Program-made: the position numbers and the translations under genes
The notes under the pieces: generated by a model
Database searches by the model: none
The model's input: only the letters and a program-made list of their open reading frames with translations
What the model was told of the DNA's origin: nothing
Assembly (NCBI RefSeq): GCF_000621585.1
Contig: NZ_JHXY01000015.1
Span: forward strand, 1 to 64,000
DNA from: [Eubacterium] cellulosolvens LD2006
Lineage (GTDB): Bacteria; Bacillota; Clostridia; Lachnospirales; Lachnospiraceae
DNA: 64,000 nt
Reading direction: 5' to 3'
Shown: positions 1 through 7,598 of the stretch, piece by piece
Layout: the number at the start of each line of letters is the position of its first letter
Numbering within the stretch: position 1 is the stretch's first letter

Positions 1-497
1 TCACGTTTTTCACAATAATACTTGATTTTGAATGGCTTGATATCTGATCGCTTCAGGATTTTCTGAACCATTGGTTTTGTGATTGTTTTCAATCTTGGAT
101 ATCCTGCAGCTTCAGCGTTGTTCTGTATATGTTGATGTAACTTTTTCAGTGTCCAAAGTTCCTGAGAATAACCAAGATCCGCAGGTCTTTGGCAGGCAAC
201 ATCGATGATCCATGCAACTGCATCATCGGTAATCTCAACAGGACGGCCTTTACGTTGAGCATCAAAAAGAGCGCTGTCAGTACCATTGCTAAGATACTTT
301 GATACACAAAGCTGTACTGTTGCAGTACTTATGTCGTAAATTCTTGCGATATCACGGATGGGTACGCTATTAGCTCTGTCCAACAGAATGTGAGCACGAA
401 TAACTACTTGAGCCTGTATTGTACGTTGTTTGATTAATGAACGAAGGTATTCGTAATCTCCATCCCTAAGGGTTATTGCAGTTGCTTTTCTTGACAT
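1..497 (-). CDS. IS630-family transposase, N-terminal part (runs off left edge)
   Basis: An open frame starts at ATG 497-495 and continues past base 1 without a stop, giving about 165 residues. It begins MSRKATAITLRDGDYEYLRS and has the IS630/Tc1-like N-terminal layout: a helix-turn-helix region (residues about 20-75, with VPIRDIARIYDIS) followed by a QRKGRP linker and a second winged-helix-like segment (TDDAVAWIIDVACQRPADLGYS). The catalytic DDE part would lie outside the window. Base composition is AT-rich like the next gene and unlike the GC-richer core genes from 1574 on. The far terminal inverted repeat is not visible, so element limits and activity cannot be judged. The family call rests on motif recognition only. 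Confidence 0.8.
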   Translation of the reverse strand, partial: MSRKATAITLRDGDYEYLRSLIKQRTIQAQVVIRAHILLDRANSVPIRDIARIYDISTATVQLCVSKYLSNGTDSALFDAQRKGRPVEITDDAVAWIIDVACQRPADLGYSQELWTLKKLHQHIQNNAEAAGYPRLKTITKPMVQKILKRSDIKPFKIKYYCEKR

Positions 498-610
498 AAT
501 AGCCACCTCTGTTATACATGATAAAACTATTATATCACAGAATGATTAAAGTATCAGTTATTTATTTTACGTTATACTAGCTGAAGAAAGCATTGATTGG
601 AGATATGTAT

Positions 611-1357
611 ATGGATTTATCGGTTAATAAAAATAAGTACGTCTTGCGAAGTGGTTATGATAAAACAATGACTGAAGTAGCATTGAAACGAATTGCAAGG
701 AATAATAAGCAGATTAATATTGATAATATATACAGAGAAACAATAAACAATGAAAATGCTGATAGTCTTAATCTGTCAAAAGAAGGAAAAGAATGGGCAG
801 AAAAAAGCAATGACAAAGTGACTGCAGTGAATAACAAAATAGAGTTGAGGGATCCGATATTTGATTATAACCAAGAAAACGGCACGCTGATTAGAATTAC
901 TCCCGATGGTGTTATAGAATGGGAAATACATTCAGAGGCAGCGGACAACTTGATTGACGACATAGAGTCTATATTTCAAGATATCATGAGTCGAGAGGAC
1001 TACATGTTTTGGCAATATCTAAGTGGAGAATCGTCCGGTCTAGAATTGAGGTTTTCTGACGAAGAGATACGCAATCGTTTGTCTGACGCAAAAATACAGC
1101 CGGGATTCTTTAATGTTTCATTTGGTTTAAGAGCATCTACCCAATTCTATTCTCAGGCAAAAGGCGCGGTTGCTGTTCATAGTAAGGAGAAATATGATGA
1201 GCGTTATAATACTTTGCTGAGCGAAGATTTCCTAAAAGATTACAAGGTCGGACAGAAGTTCCTGATCGGTGGGAAGGAATATACGCTAAGCGAAGATCGA
1301 AAGCTGCATGTTCCCTATGGTGCGGATATTTTTGATTTTAAAAGATTGAGTGACTGA
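611..1357 (+). CDS. Hypothetical protein, AT-rich orphan next to the IS
   Basis: I do not recognise this 248-residue protein. The frame also opens at TTG 593 and ATG 605, but ATG 611 is preferred because GGAG at 599-602 lies 8 bases upstream. There is no signal peptide or membrane segment. The N-terminal 80 residues are polar and lysine/asparagine-rich; the rest is acidic, with a segment rich in aromatic residues (EDYMFWQYLSGE), and ends in a compact region around YKVGQKFLIGGKEYTLSEDR. Codon use is AT-rich and contrasts with genes after 1574. Its place between a transposase and a core gene suggests transferred DNA. A hairpin terminator follows at 1394, so it is probably monocistronic. Confidence 0.6.
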   Translation: MDLSVNKNKYVLRSGYDKTMTEVALKRIARNNKQINIDNIYRETINNENADSLNLSKEGKEWAEKSNDKVTAVNNKIELRDPIFDYNQENGTLIRITPDGVIEWEIHSEAADNLIDDIESIFQDIMSREDYMFWQYLSGESSGLELRFSDEEIRNRLSDAKIQPGFFNVSFGLRASTQFYSQAKGAVAVHSKEKYDERYNTLLSEDFLKDYKVGQKFLIGGKEYTLSEDRKLHVPYGADIFDFKRLSD

Positions 1358-1393
1358 GGAATCTCTGTAAATACGGTTATAACAATGTGATGA

Positions 1394-1437
1394 AAAGGCG
1401 GTTATGAGAGTTTTGTAAACTTTTACATAGCCGCTTT
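1394..1437 (+). terminator. Terminator-like hairpin after the orphan gene
   Basis: AAAGGCGGTTATG (1394-1406) pairs with CATAGCCGCTTT (1426-1437) with one mismatch across a 19-base loop, followed by TATATTTTG. It can act in either direction. Confidence 0.6.
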
Positions 1438-1573
1438 ATATTTTGTGAACCGTTTGACATTGCGAGGCTATACAGGAAAATGGGCGGGGGAGGGCTTACG
1501 ATGGACAACAGGGTTGCCGTCGGGTAGAATTAGATATCATGCTGAAATTGTTTAGAAGGAAAGCGAGGAGCCT

Positions 1574-2347
1574 ATGAGATTATTATTCATCCGCCACGGA
1601 GAACCGGATTACGAGCACGATTCACTCACGGAAAAGGGAGACCGGGAGGCGAAACTTCTGGCCGAGATGATGGCGAAGGAGAACATCGATGACATTTACG
1701 TATCGCCCCTGGGACGGGCACAGCGGACGGCGTCCTTCACACTGGAGAAACTCGGGAAAGAAGCAGTGACCTGTGAGTGGCTGCAGGAGTTCCCGCGGAT
1801 GCTGGATATCAACGGCTCCGGGATCCTCGAGAAATCCTACCCCAACACAAGAGTGAAGGAAGACGGAACCTACGAAGAAAGAATACTCTGGGATATGCTT
1901 CCCAGATACCTGGCCACCGAGGACAACTATCTCGACAACGACTGCTGGGACATCGCTGAGGTTTCCAGGAAAGTCCGGTTGAGAAACGCCTACGACCAGG
2001 TGACCGGAGAGATGGATGCGCTTTTGGAGACCTACGGCTACCGGAGAAACGGACATCTCTACAGCGTAGACAAAGAGAGCAAGAAGACCATCGCCTTCTT
2101 CTGCCACTTCGGAGTAACAGCCCTGCTTCTCTCCCATATCTGGAACATCTCACCCTACATCGCATGGCACTCCTTCTGCACACTGCCAACCTCCGTCACA
2201 GAGCTGGTGACAGAAGAACGCGAGAAGGGAATCGCGTCCTTCCGAACCCTCCGCCTGGGAGATATCTCTCATCTGAGAGTCGGTGGAGAAGAACCCTCCT
2301 TCATGGCCAGATTCTGCGAGGTGTACTCCGACGACACCCGCCATTAG
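1574..2347 (+). CDS. Histidine phosphatase (phosphoglycerate mutase-like) family protein
   Basis: A 257-residue protein of the histidine phosphatase superfamily. The N-terminal MRLLFIRHGEPDY holds the RHG motif with the phospho-accepting histidine at residue 8, followed by the usual LTEKGDREAKLLAEMM helix and YVSPLGRAQRTA, which supplies the conserved arginines. A second catalytic histidine is probably in FFCHFG (about residue 179). The family removes phosphate from sugar phosphates, nucleotides or small metabolites; the substrate here cannot be told. Start ATG 1574 follows GCGAGGAGCC. It appears to stand alone: a structured repeat and a separate promoter lie between it and valS. Confidence 0.85.
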   Translation: MRLLFIRHGEPDYEHDSLTEKGDREAKLLAEMMAKENIDDIYVSPLGRAQRTASFTLEKLGKEAVTCEWLQEFPRMLDINGSGILEKSYPNTRVKEDGTYEERILWDMLPRYLATEDNYLDNDCWDIAEVSRKVRLRNAYDQVTGEMDALLETYGYRRNGHLYSVDKESKKTIAFFCHFGVTALLLSHIWNISPYIAWHSFCTLPTSVTELVTEEREKGIASFRTLRLGDISHLRVGGEEPSFMARFCEVYSDDTRH

Positions 2348-2476
2348 TCAGGATGAATATTATAAGGGTTGGATTAAATGTAGAGTTGAATGAAGCGGCA
2401 TCTGAGTATTCAAATATGAACCCTTGAGCTTGTGGAACTGCGCATAATTAAATGGAGTCTAGGACTTGTAATGCTT

Positions 2477-2724
2477 TGCGCAGAACATCACCTTCAAAGT
2501 GGTGATAGCGCGTGCGCGGGCAGAACATCCACAGCGAACGATAGGAAGCGGCAGACAGAAGCGCGAGCATAGCGCAGGTGCTTGGAGCATGTTTGAGTGC
2601 GCTTTGGACATCGCCCGGAGGGCATAAAACAAAGCGCACGAGCTTTGCGGAAAGCACCTGCAATAGGCGGCGGAGCGCTGACGATGCCGCAACGTGTGAG
2701 CGTGGATGTTCTGTTCCCGCACGC
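2477..2724. repeat. Large inverted-repeat domain; dispersed structured element
   Basis: This stretch holds no convincing gene but folds strongly. CAGAACATCCAC (2521-2532) pairs perfectly with 2702-2713, and the stem continues through GCGTGC/GGG (2510-2520) against CCCGCACGC (2716-2724). Inside, GCAGGTGCTT (2574-2583) pairs with 2652-2661, GTGCGCTTTG (2597-2606) with 2630-2639, and GCCC with GGGC at the tip. A side hairpin ATCACC/GGTGAT lies at 2487-2506. Bases 2554-2573 recur as the exact reverse complement at 37282-37301. It could be a mobile structured repeat or an RNA gene; I do not match it to RNase P, tmRNA, SRP or 6S RNA. Bases 2348-2476 hold nothing I can identify. Confidence 0.55.
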
Positions 2725-2752
2725 ATGATGGTTTGCTTGCGAGATACTTTTC

Positions 2753-2781
2753 TTGACAAACGAAAACGCTGAGCTTATCAT
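2753..2781 (+). promoter_or_regulatory. Promoter of the valS T-box transcript
   Basis: TTGACA (2753-2758), 17 bases, TATCAT (2776-2781): a near-consensus housekeeping promoter. Transcription would start near 2788, giving a leader of about 485 bases before valS. Confidence 0.75.
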
Positions 2782-2788
2782 AATTAGG

Positions 2789-3100
2789 AATATGCAAAGA
2801 CTGAGAAGAAGAGGAGTACGTTGTGCGTGCCGCAAGAGAGAAGCTTCATTTGCTGAGAGAAGCTTTCGGAGAACAGCAGCGGAAGGTAGCTTCGGAGTCG
2901 GAGTGCCGAAGAGTGTAGGAGGTTCCTTCAGGACTTCTGTTACGGCTTGTGTAAGCGTTCCCGGTTCATCCCCGTTAAAAGATTTTGAGGTGTATGAGAG
3001 ATCGCTTCTGCGGAAGTCGCAGAGAGCTTTCATATATGAAGCAAGGTGGTACCGCGACGATGATCGCCCTTTGCACGATACGTGCAGAGGGCGTTTTTTG
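2789..3100 (+). promoter_or_regulatory. T-box riboswitch controlling valS
   Basis: The T-box consensus AAGGTGGTACCGCG is at 3043-3056. It is followed by an intrinsic terminator: CGCCCTTTGCAC (3065-3076) pairs with GTGCAGAGGGCG (3082-3093), then TTTTTT at 3094-3099. The upstream leader shows Stem I hallmarks (GAGGAGTACG near 2811 and GAGAG/GCTGAGAG near 2837-2865). Uncharged tRNA binding favours the antiterminator and allows valS transcription. The cognate amino acid is inferred from the downstream gene. I could not fix the specifier codon; GTA at 2886-2888 is only one possibility. Confidence 0.92.
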
Positions 3101-3103
3101 TGT

Positions 3104-3258
3104 GGCAACGAGCCAAGGATGCACCATCGTGCCTGCACGAAATGGTGCAAGTTTGGCGAGTGCGGTACATCGAAAGGCGAAGCCTTGAGATGGACGAAGG
3201 AAATTCAAAGAATTTCCGGACACACAAAAAGAAGCAGCGGCAACGAGCCAAGGATGCA
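3104..3258 (+). repeat. 20-bp direct repeat bracketing a hairpin-rich leader segment
   Basis: GGCAACGAGCCAAGGATGCA occurs exactly at 3104-3123 and 3239-3258, between the T-box terminator and valS. The segment between the copies contains several hairpins: TGCACCATCGTGC/GCACG(aa)ATGGTGCA (3120-3149), AAGGC/GCCTT (3174-3186) and GGAAATTC/GAATTTCC (3199-3217). The last, followed by GGACACACAAAAA, resembles the palindromic repeat family at 39085, 50234 and 52705. This adds about 155 bases to the untranslated leader just upstream of the ribosome-binding site. Confidence 0.7.
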
Positions 3259-3272
3259 TCAGGAGGTCTAAA

Positions 3273-5927
3273 ATGAGTAAAGAACTTGCAAAAACCTACG
3301 ATCCCAAAGAGATCGAGGAACGCACCTACCAGAAATGGATGGACAAGAATTATTTCCACGCAGAGGTAAATCGTGACAAGAAACCGTTCACGATCGTTAT
3401 GCCCCCGCCAAATATTACAGGTAAACTTCACATGGGACATGCGTTGGACAATACCATGCAGGATATCCTGATCAGATATAAGAGAATGCAGGGATACGAG
3501 GCTCTCTGGCAGCCGGGAACCGACCATGCGGCGATCGCCACAGAGGTAAAGGTTACCAATATGCTCAAAGACAAGGGCATTGACAAACACGAGATCGGCC
3601 GTGAGAAATTCCTTGAGCACTGCTGGGCATGGAGAGATGAGTACGGTCGTACGATCATCAACCAGCTGAAAAAACTCGGATCCTCCGCTGACTGGAGCAG
3701 AGAGCGTTTCACCATGGATGAGGGTTGCTCCAAGGCTGTGGAAGAAGTATTCTGCCGTCTCTATGAGAAGGGATGGATCTACAAGGGAAGTCGTATCATC
3801 AACTGGTGCCCGAAGTGTCAGACCTCTCTTTCCGACGCTGAGGTAGAGCATGAGGATCAGAACGGATTCTTCTGGCACATCAACTACCCGATCGTCGGCG
3901 AGGAAGGAAGATTTGTAGAGATCGCCACCACACGTCCGGAGACACTGCTGGGAGATACAGCCGTTGCTGTCAATCCGGAGGATGAGCGCTACAAAGATCT
4001 CATCGGAAAAATGCTGAAGCTTCCGCTCACAGACAGAGAGATTCCGGTTATCGCCGATGAGTATGTAGATAAAGAGTTTGGAACGGGCTGCGTAAAGATC
4101 ACACCGGCTCATGACCCCAACGACTTCGAGGTGGGCAAGCGTCATGATCTTCCGGAGATCAACATCATGAATGACGACGCAACCATGACAGACAAATGCG
4201 GCAAGTACGCAGGCATGGATCGCTACGAGGCCCGCAAAGCCATGGTAGAGGATCTGGATAAGCTTGGACTTCTGGTCAAAGTAGTTCCGCACACACATGC
4301 TGTAGGAACACACGACAGATGCCATACAACAGTTGAGCCGATGATCAAACCTCAGTGGTTCGTTCGCATGAAGGAGATGGGACAGGCTGCCCTCGACGCT
4401 CTTCACACCGGCGATCTGACTTTCGTTCCGGAGAACTACGGAAAAACTTACGAGCACTGGCTCGAGAACATTAAAGACTGGTGTATTTCCCGTCAGCTCT
4501 GGTGGGGACACAGAATTCCCGCTTACTACTGCGAGGAGTGCGGTGAGCTGGTTGTTCAGAGAGGCGGAGCTCCGGAGAAATGTCCGAAGTGCGGCTGCAC
4601 ACATTTTTCTCAGGAAGAGGATACTCTGGATACCTGGTTCTCATCCGCCCTGTGGCCGTTCTCCACACTTGGCTGGCCGGAGAAGACACCGGAGATGGAT
4701 TACTTCTATCCCACAGATGTCCTGGTAACCGGATACGACATTATTTTCTTCTGGGTTATCCGAATGATGTTCTCGGGAATCGAGCAGACAGGAAAATCCC
4801 CGTTCCATCACGTACTGATTCACGGTCTGGTTCGTGACTCCCAGGGACGCAAGATGTCCAAGTCTCTCGGAAACGGAATTGATCCGCTGGAGGTTATCGA
4901 CAAGTACGGCGCAGATGCTCTCCGTCTCACACTGATGACAGGAAACGCACCGGGCAATGATATGCGTTTCTACTGGGAGCGTGTAGAGGCAAGCCGTAAC
5001 TTCGCGAACAAGGTATGGAACGCTTCCCGTTTCATCATGATGAATATGGAAGGAAAAGAGATTCCGGAGTCTGTAGATGTTCAGACCCTGCCGGCACCTT
5101 CCAAGTGGATTCTTCACAAAGTCAACGAGCTGGCAAAAGATGTGACAGAGAATATGGACAAGTACGAACTGGGAATCGCGGTTCAGAAAGTACATGACTT
5201 TATCTGGGATGAATTCTGTGACTGGTTCATCGAGATGACGAAGCCTACGCTGTACAACGGAACAGAGGAGGAGAAGGGCAGACTGCTCTGGACACTCCGT
5301 GAGGTTCTGTCCACAGCGCTGAAGCTCCTTCATCCGTTCATGCCTTTCATCACAGAGGAAATCTACTGCACGCTGAATCCGGAAGAAGAATCCGTGATGG
5401 TATCCGCATGGCCGGAGTACAGCGCAGACCGTTGTTTCCGTGAGGAGGCTGCTACGATTGAGCTTGTGAAGGAGTCTGTTCGCCGTGTACGTGATATGAG
5501 AACGTCTCTGAACGTTCCGCCGAGCAAGGAGGCTGCTATGTACATCGTATCTGAAGACGACGGTGTTCTGGCCAGATTCAAAGCGGCAGAGGCCTTCTTC
5601 GGAACACTTGCCCGAGCAAGTGCGGTAGCGCTTCAGAAGGACAAGGCAGGTATTGCGGATGACGCACTGTCTGTAGTGGTTCCGGATGCAGTGATCTATA
5701 TTCCTTTCTCGGATCTTGTGGATATCGAGAAGGAGAAAGAGCGTCTGAACAAGGAAGTAGAGCGTCTCGAAAAAGAGATCGCCCGTTCCAACGGAATGCT
5801 CGGAAATGAGAAATTTATCAGCAAGGCACCGGCTGACAAGGTGCAGGCTGAGAGAGATAAACTTGAGAATTACACCAGGGAGCTTGAGCAGGTAAGATCC
5901 AGTCTTGCCAAGTTTGAGGGCCGATAA
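3273..5927 (+). CDS. valS: Valine-tRNA ligase
   Basis: An 884-residue class I aminoacyl-tRNA synthetase that charges tRNA-Val in the cytoplasm. It shows PPPNITGKLHMGHAL with the HIGH-type motif HMGH at residues 53-56, an inserted editing domain (ATTRPETLLGDTAVAVNPED), zinc-type cysteine pairs (CPKC, CEEC, CPKCGC), KMSKS at 527-531, an anticodon-binding domain and the C-terminal coiled coil typical of ValRS (DIEKEKERLNKEVERLEKE). Length matches the family. ATG 3273 follows AGGAGG at 3261-3266. Expression is controlled by the T-box upstream. A long antisense reading frame on the other strand is a coding shadow. Confidence 0.98.
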   Translation: MSKELAKTYDPKEIEERTYQKWMDKNYFHAEVNRDKKPFTIVMPPPNITGKLHMGHALDNTMQDILIRYKRMQGYEALWQPGTDHAAIATEVKVTNMLKDKGIDKHEIGREKFLEHCWAWRDEYGRTIINQLKKLGSSADWSRERFTMDEGCSKAVEEVFCRLYEKGWIYKGSRIINWCPKCQTSLSDAEVEHEDQNGFFWHINYPIVGEEGRFVEIATTRPETLLGDTAVAVNPEDERYKDLIGKMLKLPLTDREIPVIADEYVDKEFGTGCVKITPAHDPNDFEVGKRHDLPEINIMNDDATMTDKCGKYAGMDRYEARKAMVEDLDKLGLLVKVVPHTHAVGTHDRCHTTVEPMIKPQWFVRMKEMGQAALDALHTGDLTFVPENYGKTYEHWLENIKDWCISRQLWWGHRIPAYYCEECGELVVQRGGAPEKCPKCGCTHFSQEEDTLDTWFSSALWPFSTLGWPEKTPEMDYFYPTDVLVTGYDIIFFWVIRMMFSGIEQTGKSPFHHVLIHGLVRDSQGRKMSKSLGNGIDPLEVIDKYGADALRLTLMTGNAPGNDMRFYWERVEASRNFANKVWNASRFIMMNMEGKEIPESVDVQTLPAPSKWILHKVNELAKDVTENMDKYELGIAVQKVHDFIWDEFCDWFIEMTKPTLYNGTEEEKGRLLWTLREVLSTALKLLHPFMPFITEEIYCTLNPEEESVMVSAWPEYSADRCFREEAATIELVKESVRRVRDMRTSLNVPPSKEAAMYIVSEDDGVLARFKAAEAFFGTLARASAVALQKDKAGIADDALSVVVPDAVIYIPFSDLVDIEKEKERLNKEVERLEKEIARSNGMLGNEKFISKAPADKVQAERDKLENYTRELEQVRSSLAKFEGR

Positions 5928-5934
5928 ATACCAG

Positions 5935-5986
5935 GGGGCTGTCACACAGAGGGCATTCGAAAAGGAATGCCCGGTGCTACAGCCCC
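5935..5986 (+). terminator. Nested hairpin between valS and folC
   Basis: GGGGCTGT (5935-5942) pairs with ACAGCCCC (5979-5986), enclosing GGGCATTC (5951-5958) paired with GAATGCCC (5965-5972). No T-run follows, so it may be an attenuator or mRNA-processing/stability element rather than a full terminator. Confidence 0.5.
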
Positions 5987-6015
5987 ATATGGGTTTATAG
6001 GAGCGCGACAGGTGG

Positions 6016-7383
6016 ATGCGTTGCGGAAAAAAAGTTGGAGAGATCAGATTGACATACGAAGAAGTTGTCGCATATATTGAGTCTATACCGGGTTTTACAT
6101 CAAAGACGTCCCTGGATCATACCAGGAGACTTCTGGATCTGCTCGGACATCCGGAAGAGGGAATGAAGATCATTCACGTGGCCGGAACCAACGGCAAGGG
6201 AAGTGTCTGTGCCTACCTCAACGCCATGTTTGTGCACGGCGGATTCCGAACAGGAATGTTCACCTCGCCGCATCTGATATCCATCCGGGAGCGTTTTTTG
6301 ATCAACGGAAAAGAGGTGTCGGAAGAACTCTTTGTCCGCGCCTTCGAAAAGGCAATGAAGGCTGTGCGCAAAGTGATGGACGACGGTGATGTGCATCCGG
6401 CCTATTTTGAACTATTGTTTTTGATGGGACTGCTTATTTTTTCGGAAGAAAAAGTGGACGTACTGATTCTGGAGACCGGCATGGGAGGAACAAAGGATGT
6501 GACGAATGTTGTGGAGCATCCCCTGGCCTGTGTGATTACTTCCATCAGTCCGGATCACGAGCAGTATCTGGGGCATACGATCCCGGAGATAGCCGCCCAC
6601 AAAGCGGGAATTATAAAAGAAGGAATACCGGTCATCTGTGACGGCCATGATCCATGCCCTGTGGAAGTGATCCGTGCGCGGGCGGCAGAGATGAACAGTC
6701 CGTGCCTGATTCTGGACAGCGACAGGGTTGAGATTTCAAAGATCACAAAAGCGGGAATGGATTTTGTCCTGAGACAGGAAATGCATCCGGTGCGGCTGCA
6801 CATCAGCCAGACGGCTGCCTGTCAGGCTATGAACGCCTCGCTCGCCTACTGCGCGATGCAGGTGACGAAGGACGTTCATCATATTCCGGAGGAAAAGCTT
6901 GCGGAGGGCATAGCCCTGATGCAGTGGCCCTGCAGAATGGAGACAGTTCTCCCGGATGTGATCATCGACGGCGCTCACAATGTGGACGGTATTGCCGAAT
7001 TCATCCGCACCGTGGAGCACTTTCACAGGGATCAGGAAATCACGATTCTCTTCGGCTCCGTCGCAGACAAGAAATATCCGGAGATCATCCGGCTTCTGGC
7101 GGAGGGAATCCGTCCGGACCGGGTGGTCGTCACGAAAATTGCCGGAACAAGAGAAGTATCGGAGGCGTCCTTTGCGGAGCTTTTCCGGAAAAACGGAGTG
7201 GAAGAAGTCTATGCCGCACCGGAGCCGGGAGAGGCCTTTGATCTGGCTAGAAAGCTGCAGGGCAGCGGTATGCTGTTTTGTGTCGGCTCGCTGTACCTGG
7301 CGGGCGAACTGAAGCAGTATATCAATGAGAAGCAGTATGTTAACGAGACGGAGAACGGCAAAGGCCGGTCAGAAAGAAGATAA
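6016..7383 (+). CDS. folC: Folylpolyglutamate synthase / dihydrofolate synthase
   Basis: A FolC/Mur-ligase family enzyme that adds glutamate to folates using ATP. Key features are the P-loop VAGTNGKGSV, TSPHLISIRERF, the central ligase segment ETGMGGTKDVTNVV with SPDHEQYLGHT, and C-terminal IDGAHNVDG and FGSVADKKYPE. The frame opens at ATG 6016 (455 residues), but TTG 6049, preceded by GGAG at 6036-6039, would begin LTYEEVVAYIESIPGF, the usual N-terminus of this family, and is the more likely start. It heads a co-directional run toward murB and whiA. The last 15 residues are lysine/arginine-rich and look unstructured. Confidence 0.93.
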   Translation: MRCGKKVGEIRLTYEEVVAYIESIPGFTSKTSLDHTRRLLDLLGHPEEGMKIIHVAGTNGKGSVCAYLNAMFVHGGFRTGMFTSPHLISIRERFLINGKEVSEELFVRAFEKAMKAVRKVMDDGDVHPAYFELLFLMGLLIFSEEKVDVLILETGMGGTKDVTNVVEHPLACVITSISPDHEQYLGHTIPEIAAHKAGIIKEGIPVICDGHDPCPVEVIRARAAEMNSPCLILDSDRVEISKITKAGMDFVLRQEMHPVRLHISQTAACQAMNASLAYCAMQVTKDVHHIPEEKLAEGIALMQWPCRMETVLPDVIIDGAHNVDGIAEFIRTVEHFHRDQEITILFGSVADKKYPEIIRLLAEGIRPDRVVVTKIAGTREVSEASFAELFRKNGVEEVYAAPEPGEAFDLARKLQGSGMLFCVGSLYLAGELKQYINEKQYVNETENGKGRSERR

Positions 7384-7442
7384 CCGTTTTCGTTTTATAA
7401 GGGACAGATAACAGTTGTATGCAGAAAGAGGAGACCTGACGA

Positions 7443-7595
7443 ATGATTGATTTTGAAGAAGAACTGAAGAAATTCAAACCTTCTCTGGACGTAGAGAACG
7501 TGGAGGAGGCCATCCGGAATCAGGATCTTACAGATATTGTGGATATACTGAGGGAGTTGGGCGCCGGCACCACCATTGCAAAAAAGAAGGGATGA
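7443..7595 (+). CDS. Small 50-residue acidic protein upstream of the TPR gene
   Basis: ATG 7443 follows a good ribosome-binding site (AGAGGAG at 7427-7433) and the frame runs 50 codons to TGA 7593-7595, three bases before the next gene. It begins MIDFEEELKKFKPSLDVENV and ends ILRELGAGTTIAKKKG; it looks helical, with a basic tail. There is no signal or membrane segment. Tight spacing implies co-translation with the TPR protein, so it may act with it. I do not know a function. The RBS, spacing and continuous frame are the evidence for coding. Confidence 0.7.
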   Translation: MIDFEEELKKFKPSLDVENVEEAIRNQDLTDIVDILRELGAGTTIAKKKG

Positions 7596-7598
7596 GCC

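Noticed and set aside
2477-2724. RNase P, tmRNA, SRP or 6S RNA gene
   Set aside because: Conserved core sequences of these RNAs (for example the P4 strands or the GGAAGG-type SRP loop) were not found.
2448-3271. Several overlapping short open frames between the histidine phosphatase and valS
   Set aside because: The region is explained by the structured repeat, a promoter, the T-box and hairpins; none of the frames has an RBS, and they overlap on both strands.
3030-4604. Long antisense open frame over the start of valS
   Set aside because: It overlaps the T-box and valS in codon-phase shadow, has no RBS, and its peptide is Cys/Leu/Arg-rich and unlike a protein family.
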